A DNA stretch of 8,521 nucleotides from JBDKGD01 sp964513095 (lineage in GTDB: Bacteria; Patescibacteriota; Minisyncoccia; UBA6257; 2-01-FULL-56-20), in contig CAZELH010000036.1 in NCBI GenBank assembly GCA_964513095.1, positions 1-8,521 of the forward strand. Reading direction: 5' to 3'. This document shows, piece after piece, positions 4,719 through 8,521 of this stretch. Every line of letters begins with the position of its first letter. Position 1 is the first letter of the stretch. The notes under the pieces were generated by a model that did no database searches, was not told where the DNA came from, and was given only the letters and a program-made list of their open reading frames with translations. A program made the translations under genes and the position numbers.

Positions 4719-5255
4719 ATGGGTAAATATATCAACAATGGAGCTGTGCGATGGTTAGTAGGGGGCGTGATAGGCGGTTTACTTATCGCAAACCCGAACG
4801 CAATAACCGCAGCTACTTCATACGGAATTACTGCTCATGCCCCAACGGTTCCCGTTGAGCATCGTGCTGAAACTCATCAGACCGCCGCAGTGTTTGCTCG
4901 TAATATCGCTTTGAATGTTCTTGAGCGTATTGCAAAGTGTGAATCTGGTGGTCGCCAGTTTGATGATAAAGGACGTGTTATTCGTGGAATTGTGAATCCC
5001 AATGATGTTGGTAAGTACCAAATTAACTTGGATTCATGGTTTAAGAAAGCGCAGGAATTGGGATATGACTTGTTTACGGAAGAGGGTAATACGAAGATGG
5101 CTTTGTACCTCTACTCCAAAAACGGTACCAATGACTGGAATGCGTCTCGTCCTTGTTGGGGAGGTGAATCAAAAAAGGCAAAACCAGTTGATGAGATTTT
5201 ACTCTCACGCGCTGATGTGACGATAACTGCCAACTTTCCTTCTACCGCGAAATAA
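4719..5255 (+). CDS. Secreted lysozyme-like (transglycosylase-type) protein
   Basis: A 178-aa protein, probably exported. Residues 1-31 read as a signal peptide or anchor: a basic start, a hydrophobic core about 13-24, and a possible cleavage near AITA-ATS. A spacer (32-60) leads to a compact lysozyme-like domain (about 62-148). It begins IAKCESGG, where Glu75 is the expected catalytic acid. It continues with NPNDVGKYQINLDSWF, the conserved VGxYQI-type segment, and ends near NASRPCWGG. Members of this fold cleave peptidoglycan glycan strands. Cys74 next to the catalytic Glu and Cys146 near the domain end could form a disulfide, relevant to the thiol enzymes encoded nearby. The frame opens at TTG 4692, but ATG 4719 gives a normal signal peptide. 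It has its own promoter (4587-4615) and terminator (5271-5314), so it is monocistronic. Enzyme activity is not proven. Confidence 0.8.
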   Translation: MGKYINNGAVRWLVGGVIGGLLIANPNAITAATSYGITAHAPTVPVEHRAETHQTAAVFARNIALNVLERIAKCESGGRQFDDKGRVIRGIVNPNDVGKYQINLDSWFKKAQELGYDLFTEEGNTKMALYLYSKNGTNDWNASRPCWGGESKKAKPVDEILLSRADVTITANFPSTAK

Positions 5256-5270
5256 ATAATCGGTTTTTCT

Positions 5271-5314
5271 AAAAAATATCCGTTCCACGCAACCGTGTGG
5301 GGCGGATATTTTTT
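5271..5314 (+). terminator. Intrinsic terminator after the lysozyme-like gene
   Basis: AAAAAATATCCG (5271-5282) pairs perfectly with CGGATATTTTTT (5303-5314). The inside continues with two G-U pairs and CCAC/GTGG around an 8-nt loop, giving an 18-bp stem. The stem starts 15 nt after the stop codon and ends in a T-run. Confidence 0.9.
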
Positions 5315-5346
5315 ATTCACCAAGCCAAGTGTTGGTCCGTATTTTG

Positions 5347-5355
5347 TGATATATT
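5347..5355 (+). promoter_or_regulatory. Extended -10 promoter, leaderless
   Basis: TGATATATT carries the TGn extension plus TATATT (5350-5355). The start expected 7 nt after the hexamer is 5362, the A of the ATG itself. No good -35 is needed or seen at 17 nt. The terminator at 5271-5314 separates it from the previous gene. Confidence 0.55.
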
Positions 5356-5361
5356 TATGAT

Positions 5362-5583
5362 ATGGAAACAAATGATCATGACGTGATTATGGCTCGGTTA
5401 CAGAGTCAACAGGAACTTCTCGAAAAAATTTATCGATCCGTTGAAAAAACTCGGAAATATTTTATGTGGACTCTTATCGCTACCATTGTAGCATTTGTGT
5501 TACCACTCATTGCGCTTGGGTTTGTGGTGCCGTATTACTTCCAAGAAGTGTTGAGGCAGTATCAGAGTATTTTGAAGTTGTAA
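5362..5583 (+). CDS. 73-aa single-span membrane protein, function unknown
   Basis: A small protein with a charged, helical N-terminus (about 1-31, with heptad-like LQSQQELLEKIYRSVEKTRK) and one long hydrophobic segment (about 34-57, WTLIATIVAFVLPLIALGFVVPYYF). A short amphipathic tail ends QYQSILKL. The layout suggests a cytoplasmic coiled-coil that oligomerises with a membrane anchor. No family is recognised. ATG 5362 is supported by an extended -10 hexamer ending 6 nt upstream, which predicts a leaderless mRNA; no SD is present. It stands alone between a terminator and a repeat-containing convergent region. It is probably a real gene because the promoter fits the start and the protein has a sensible topology. 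Confidence 0.7.
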   Translation: METNDHDVIMARLQSQQELLEKIYRSVEKTRKYFMWTLIATIVAFVLPLIALGFVVPYYFQEVLRQYQSILKL

Positions 5584-5607
5584 AAATTAGCCACTAGTAA
5601 GAAAATT

Positions 5608-5724
5608 AAGAAATTACGAATTGAGCATTGCGAATTAAAAAAATACAGAAGCATGGATTCCCGCCTCCGCGGGAATGACAACAAGGGGGCGTGGCAAGTT
5701 GAGAAAAAATCAGAAATAAAAAAG
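5608..5724. repeat. Second copy of the composite dispersed repeat
   Basis: Three modules match the 3529-3770 region in the same order and orientation. The word AAGAAATTACGAATTGAGCA (5608-5627, running to 5630) matches 3529-3551 at 21 of 23 positions. The dRS3-like block with its GCATGG and GACA flanks is at 5651-5680. GTTGAGAAAAA then AGAAATAAAAAAGC is at 5698-5725. The middle part containing the 19-nt direct repeat and the 16-bp palindrome is absent here, so this copy is about half as long. The third module merges into the left arm of the terminator at 5719. Confidence 0.75.
5657..5676. repeat. dRS3-like inverted repeat, copy 2
   Basis: ATTCCC-GCCTCCGC-GGGAAT differs from the first copy (3712-3731) by one base in the centre. 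It has the same 8-bp arms and 4-nt loop, and lies again between convergent genes and beside a leftward terminator. Confidence 0.85.
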
Positions 5725-5748
5725 CAACGATTGGGGTCGTTGCTTTTT
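5719..5748 (-). terminator. Intrinsic terminator between convergent genes
   Basis: AAAAAGCAACGA (5719-5730), a TTGGGG loop and TCGTTGCTTTTT (5737-5748) form a perfect 12-bp stem. Leftward it ends in TTTTTTAT and serves the gene ending at 5767. Rightward it ends in TTTTTG and may also serve the 73-aa gene. Confidence 0.88.
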
Positions 5749-5766
5749 GTGCATCGCGGGGAGATT

Positions 5767-6129
5767 TTATTTCCAGCGTATTGTTACCGATATTCCTTTT
5801 TCTTCTGATGTGTCTCCAAAAAAGGTTGTCCAGTATTGACTGTTCTCGTCTTCTTCGTTTTCCGGATTCGGTTTCGAGGTGTAGGAATCACCAAGCATAT
5901 TTTCTAGCGCATCAAAGACCGGTTGCATTTCTTCTGCTCCCAGCAATTTTTCGCTACACCAGATTTGAACCATCAGTTCATCTGCCTCAAATCGTTCGTA
6001 TTTTTCAAGATGTGCTTTTAGTAGTTCAAAGGCAGGGTGTTTTTCGGCGCCTTCTGAAATTTCTACTGATGCTTTTTTCTTTTCCATATCATTTTGTATC
6101 CTTTCGTTGTTTTCAAAATTTTCATTCAT
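5767..6129 (-). CDS. Acidic soluble protein, unrecognised
   Basis: A 120-aa protein (from ATG 6129) with no signal peptide or membrane helix and no family I recognise. It has an Asn/Glu/Lys-rich N-terminus (1-30), a helical middle (HPAFELLKAHLEKYERFEADELMVQIW split over about 31-57, then EEMQPVFDALENML at 66-79), an acidic disordered stretch (NPENEEDENSQ) and a beta-like end (YWTTFF..GISVTIRWK). Two starts are plausible. ATG 6129 lies 7 nt after a TATACT hexamer (complement of 6137-6142), predicting a leaderless mRNA. ATG 6087 (Met15, giving 106 aa) has AAAGGA 11 nt upstream. The gene diverges from the DsbA-like gene with 120 nt between their starts. The frame is clean and ends 18 nt before a strong terminator, so it is probably real. 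Confidence 0.72.
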   Translation of the reverse strand: MNENFENNERIQNDMEKKKASVEISEGAEKHPAFELLKAHLEKYERFEADELMVQIWCSEKLLGAEEMQPVFDALENMLGDSYTSKPNPENEEDENSQYWTTFFGDTSEEKGISVTIRWK

Positions 6130-6136
6130 GCTCTTT

Positions 6137-6142
6137 AGTATA
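6137..6142 (-). promoter_or_regulatory. Leftward -10 box placed for a leaderless start
   Basis: The complement reads TATACT, ending 7 nt before ATG 6129, so the start is expected at about 6130. No convincing -35 is found at 16-18 nt, so this call rests on the hexamer and on the match to the other leaderless layouts. Confidence 0.45.
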
Positions 6143-6212
6143 CACCAGAGAACTTCGTCTCGTTGTTCTATACCATGAAAAATTATCTTTGTACAGAGTG
6201 TTTGCGTTCACA

Positions 6213-6241
6213 TTGTGGATTGGGCAGTGCTTATTTATAAT
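6213..6241 (+). promoter_or_regulatory. Promoter of the DsbA-like gene, leaderless
   Basis: TTGTGG (6213-6218), a 17-nt spacer and a perfect TATAAT (6236-6241). The expected start at about 6248 is 2 nt before ATG 6250. This placement argues against the upstream TTG codon at 6241, which lies inside the -10 box. Confidence 0.7.
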
Positions 6242-6249
6242 TGACTGAT

Positions 6250-6984
6250 ATGGATACTAACTACCTAGAGCAAAAACAGGAACGGGAGGAGCGACGACGG
6301 ATGCAACGACAGGAGCATACGCGAGGCAACAGTCGAGATAAGGTTAAAAAATTATTTGCCCTCTTTATCGTTGTTTTAGTGGTGGCTGGATTGGTGGGTG
6401 CTTTGGTGCCACGCCCTGGAGCCATTACGACTACTCCACAAGAGATCGGTGAAATTCCTGCTCTTTCGGCAACGGATCATGCGCGAGGGAAACTTGATTC
6501 TGCGACGGTGTTTATTGAGTACGGCGATTTTCAGTGTCCGGCGTGTGGTGTGTATTACCCACTCGTGAAACAACTTGAGAAAGAGTATGGTGACCGAGTG
6601 AAGTTTGTAATGCGTCATTTCCCATTGACCGAAGTTCATCCAAACGCGTTGCCTGCGGCGTATGCGTCTGAAGCGGCAAGCGCGCAGGGGAAGTTTTGGG
6701 AGATGCATGACATGCTTTTCGAACATCAAAAAGATTGGGATACTTCTGCCAATGCCAAAACAATCTTTCTTTCATACGCAAAAAATCTTGGGCTTGATAC
6801 CGCAAAATTTGAAAGTGATATGAGTAGTTCTGCGGTGGCTGATTTTGTTGCAGGACAACAGTCTGGTGGAAATTTGGCGGGGATTGATTCTACGCCTACC
6901 TTTTTCTTGAATGGCAGAAAAATTCCAAATCCTCGAAGTTACGACGAGTTTAAGGCGGCGATTGAAGTGGTGTTGCCGAAATAA
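6250..6984 (+). CDS. Membrane-anchored DsbA-like thiol oxidoreductase
   Basis: A 244-aa protein. A very charged cytoplasmic N-terminus (1-34, EREERRRMQRQEH) is followed by one membrane helix (about 35-54) and a short linker. A DsbA-like (thioredoxin_4) domain (about 72-244) follows, with active site FQCPACG (Cys96, Cys99). The fold continues through VKFVMRHFPL, an inserted helical part (NALPAAYASEAASAQGKFWE onward) and the cis-Pro loop STPTFFLNG (Pro216). Members oxidise or reshuffle disulfides in secreted proteins. Here the domain would face outside the membrane, opposite in role to the CcdA/DipZ-type pair at 1569-3503. ATG 6250 is chosen over TTG 6241 because TATAAT covers 6236-6241. No DsbB or VKOR partner is visible in this window. 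A bidirectional terminator follows. Family membership is clear; client proteins are not known. Confidence 0.9.
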   Translation: MDTNYLEQKQEREERRRMQRQEHTRGNSRDKVKKLFALFIVVLVVAGLVGALVPRPGAITTTPQEIGEIPALSATDHARGKLDSATVFIEYGDFQCPACGVYYPLVKQLEKEYGDRVKFVMRHFPLTEVHPNALPAAYASEAASAQGKFWEMHDMLFEHQKDWDTSANAKTIFLSYAKNLGLDTAKFESDMSSSAVADFVAGQQSGGNLAGIDSTPTFFLNGRKIPNPRSYDEFKAAIEVVLPK

Positions 6985-7004
6985 TTTATTTTTTGTAAAA
7001 AATA

Positions 7005-7031
7005 CCCCCGTTTCCATAGTGGTGACGGGGG
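7005..7031. terminator. Bidirectional terminator between convergent genes
   Basis: CCCCCGT (7005-7011) pairs with ACGGGGG (7025-7031), and an inner CCA/TGG pairing tightens the loop. Rightward it is followed by ATTTTGTTATT for the DsbA-like gene. Leftward it is followed by TATTTTTTAC for the hydroxylase gene, the stronger U-tract. Confidence 0.85.
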
Positions 7032-7040
7032 ATTTTGTTA

Positions 7041-7733
7041 TTACGCATTCGTGCCAAATAGTCGATCAAGTATTGGTAAGGTAACCGCGAAATTTTTTCT
7101 TGGAAATTCGTGATGTTGTTTGTGATGCTCTTTTTCGCCCTCAGTGTTTATCCATGCCAATTTTGAATTTTTGATGTGCATCACAAAATGTCGAATTTCA
7201 AAAAAGAGGAATTCGCTGGTAATGCCGGCAAAAAATGCTACTTGATACCACGGTGAGAGTGAAATCATGCTTATTTTTATGAGCGTGAGCACGATCACGT
7301 AGTGGCTTCCAAATAGCATTGGAAATGTGCCCCACCATGTGGTGACAGTTGTCATGAGCGATGCATCGGTTGTTGTGAAATTTTTTTTGAAACACCGGTG
7401 ATGATAGAGATGCTTTTTTTTGAAAATTTCCCAACCCTTGTTTTTTGGGGCGTGCATATCGTATCCGTGGTGCAGATATTCAATGATGGTGGCATAGAGA
7501 AATCCACTACCATAGAGTGCTGTTACGCCAATTAGTGATGCTGATAGTGCAAACGTTTGGCGTTCACAGAGATAGTGAATGCCGGTGATTGCCAGTGTGG
7601 CAAAGCAGGCGATTGCAATACTCTGCGCTAGTGGAAGGTAGAGAATCGCAGTTTCTGTTACTGATTTTTTATACACCTTCAAGATTGTTAAAAAATCGTT
7701 ATACGGGGTGCGAAGGTCGCCACTGGTGAGCAT
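7041..7733 (-). CDS. Fatty acid hydroxylase superfamily membrane protein
   Basis: A 230-aa integral membrane protein with the full histidine-box set of the fatty acid hydroxylase/sterol desaturase superfamily, which binds a di-iron centre and uses O2 to hydroxylate or desaturate lipids. Visible boxes are HGYDMH (89-94), HLYHH (108-112), HFVMH (182-186) and HKQHH (204-208), followed by NFAVTLPILDRLFGT, the usual end of the family. Hydrophobic segments lie at about 30-54, 62-86, 128-157 and 163-180, and the His boxes would face the cytoplasm. ATG 7733 is supported by AAAAGGAG 10 nt upstream. The gene runs leftward, away from the 23S rRNA promoter, with no partner genes next to it. The substrate cannot be told from sequence; carotenoid, sterol-like or acyl lipids are all possible. 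Its presence is surprising if the host lacks lipid synthesis, as many CPR bacteria do. Confidence 0.88.
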   Translation of the reverse strand: MLTSGDLRTPYNDFLTILKVYKKSVTETAILYLPLAQSIAIACFATLAITGIHYLCERQTFALSASLIGVTALYGSGFLYATIIEYLHHGYDMHAPKNKGWEIFKKKHLYHHRCFKKNFTTTDASLMTTVTTWWGTFPMLFGSHYVIVLTLIKISMISLSPWYQVAFFAGITSEFLFFEIRHFVMHIKNSKLAWINTEGEKEHHKQHHEFPRKNFAVTLPILDRLFGTNA

Positions 7734-7743
7734 AGGATTTAGG

Positions 7744-7751
7744 CTCCTTTT
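7744..7751 (-). promoter_or_regulatory. Ribosome binding site of the hydroxylase gene
   Basis: The complement reads AAAAGGAG, 10 nt before ATG 7733, which fixes the start. A TTGACA exists on the minus strand at 7814-7809, but no matching -10 lies at 16-18 nt, so the promoter is not assigned. Confidence 0.75.
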
Positions 7752-7836
7752 CGTGTTGAATTATCAAGGTTTTTGGCCTCTTTTTACCTTTGCCCATTCG
7801 TTCTTTTTTGTCAATAATTTCATCCCCATTTCTTTC

Positions 7837-7866
7837 TTGACATTGCCTATGACATCACGCTATACT
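7837..7866 (+). promoter_or_regulatory. 23S rRNA promoter
   Basis: A perfect -35 TTGACA (7837-7842), an 18-nt spacer and TATACT (7861-7866). The upstream stretch is T-rich. The expected start near 7873 lies about 133 nt before the 23S 5' end. No 16S rRNA or tRNA gene lies between. Confidence 0.8.
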
Positions 7867-7872
7867 CTTATC

Positions 7873-8005
7873 CATTGCTGAATCTACCGCAGTTTTCCCG
7901 AGTGATCGACGTTTCCCAATCTTATATGGCTGTTGAGAAACACAATGAAGTAGAGCACAAAAATTACTCCAATTTTTTTTGTGTTCATTAAGTCAGTATT
8001 GGGAT
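7873..8005 (+). other. 23S rRNA leader with pairing elements
   Basis: TCCCAAT (7914-7920) can pair with ATTGGGA (7998-8004) just before the mature 23S, enclosing most of the leader. Inside, GAGCAC (7953-7958) pairs with GTGTTC (7981-7986), with a three-T bulge and then AAAAATT/AATTTTT, around an ACTCC loop. These may guide precursor processing. No boxA antiterminator is recognised. Confidence 0.5.
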
Positions 8006-8521
8006 GGTTGGTATAAGGGCGAATGGTGGATGCCTAGACATCAAAAGACGACGAAGGACGTAGCGTAGCGACGATACGCTTCGGGGAGGCGCGTAGCAGC
8101 CGATGATCCGGAGATTTCCGAATGGGGAAACCCCATCGAGTAAACCTCGATGACTAACAGCGCAAGCTTTAGAGTAAACCCGCTGAAGTAAAACATTTCA
8201 GTAAGCGGAGGAACAAAGAATCAATTGTTATTCCCTAAGTAGCGGCGAGCGAAATGGGAGGAGCCCAAACCTGATGTATTCGCAAGAATATTCGCAGGGG
8301 TTACAAGGAAGAGACACTGTTTATGCTTATGACATGGAGCCATACTCTTGGAAACATGTCATAGGCTTGAATAAGGAGGAGTTACAAAGTTAGTGGTTAG
8401 CTGAAACGGACTGGAAAGTCCTGCCAAAGACGGTGATAGCCCGGTAAGCGAAAACGACTAACCTTCTTAGTTTCTTTTCTTAAGTAGTTCGAGGTAAAAC
8501 AGCTTCGAATGAAGTCGGCAG
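8006..8521 (+). rRNA. rrl: 23S ribosomal RNA, 5' part (cut by right edge)
   Basis: The first roughly 516 nt of large-subunit rRNA domain I. Conserved landmarks appear in the right order: GGTGGATGCC near the start, GACGAAGGACGT, GATTTCCGAATGGGGAAACC, GTAGCGGCGAGCGAA, GGAGTTACAAAG and CTGGAAAGTCC. The 5' end at about 8006 is set by the position of GGTGGATGCC relative to other bacterial 23S genes and could be off by a few bases. No group I intron or homing endonuclease frame is seen in this part, though both occur in CPR 23S genes. A stem at 8325-8366 expands a variable helix. The gene has its own promoter and follows a leftward protein gene, so it is not in a 16S-23S operon on this side. Confidence 0.95.
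8325..8366 (+). other. Expansion hairpin in 23S domain I
   Basis: GCTTATGACATG (8325-8336) pairs with CATGTCATAGGC (8355-8366), with one G-U pair, around an 18-nt loop that can form a small inner stem. It sits between the GGGGTTACAAGG and GGAGTTACAAAG landmarks. By memory of the Bacillus 23S sequence, the same interval there is much shorter. Confidence 0.65.

Noticed and set aside
5781..6248. Rightward 155-aa open frame opposite the acidic protein gene
   Set aside because: It is antisense to the 5767-6129 gene and overlaps the divergent promoter region. The reading is a shadow with frequent Phe/Leu/Arg.
116..7733. Alternative genetic code (TGA as Gly or Trp)
   Set aside because: The DipZ-type gene ends at TGA in a sensible place, no gene needs an internal TGA, and Trp is encoded by TGG.
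8006..8521. Group I intron or homing endonuclease in the 23S gene
   Set aside because: These are known in CPR rRNA genes, but the visible part runs collinear with conserved domain I apart from one hairpin expansion.

Overview
The window reads like a chromosome segment of a Candidate Phyla Radiation (Patescibacteria) bacterium. This is inferred from gene content and style, not from a database search. The genes are small, AT-leaning and use the standard code (TGA occurs as a stop). Several short unrecognised membrane proteins lie beside a small secreted lysozyme-like protein. Shine-Dalgarno sites are used only by some genes, and a 23S rRNA gene has its own promoter with no 16S gene in front of it. 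A run of 100 N (1463-1562) shows that this is a scaffold join, so gene order across it is not certain.

Layout. At 1-115 the start codon, SD, promoter and a perfect 24-bp palindrome of a leftward gene cut by the edge lie back to back with a rightward promoter. At 116-1328 is a two-gene membrane module: a 124-aa two-helix protein, then a 276-aa polytopic protein that may be a transporter. At 1388-1458 is tRNA-Pro(CGG), followed by the gap. At 1569-3503 is a thiol-reduction operon: CcdA plus a membrane-anchored DipZ-type thioredoxin. At 3504-3826 is a repeat-rich convergent intergenic region with a terminator. At 3827-4270, leftward, is a two-gene cassette of a 46-aa protein (4130-4270) and a winged-helix protein, with an operator-like repeat in its leader. 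At 4719-5255 is a secreted lysozyme-like protein, followed by a 73-aa membrane peptide gene (5362-5583). At 5584-5766 is a second convergent intergenic region carrying the same repeat modules in the same order. At 5767-6129, leftward, is an unrecognised acidic protein. At 6250-6984 is a membrane-anchored DsbA-like oxidoreductase. At 7041-7733, leftward, is a fatty acid hydroxylase superfamily membrane protein. At 8006 to the right edge is the 5' part of a 23S rRNA gene.

How the parts may work together. CcdA could pass electrons from cytoplasmic thioredoxin to the DipZ-type thioredoxin outside the membrane, while the DsbA-like protein (CPAC motif) handles disulfides on the same face. The lysozyme-like protein has two cysteines, one next to its putative catalytic Glu, and is a plausible client. 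These links are inference.

The most notable signals are in regulation and intergenic structure. Four genes (116, 5362, 6250, and leftward from 6129) have a -10 hexamer ending 6-8 nt before the ATG, which predicts leaderless mRNAs. The two clear downstream operon genes have T-tracts in place of an SD. Three leftward genes have strong AAGGAG sites. A composite dispersed repeat built around a dRS3-like inverted repeat sits beside a terminator in two convergent gaps.
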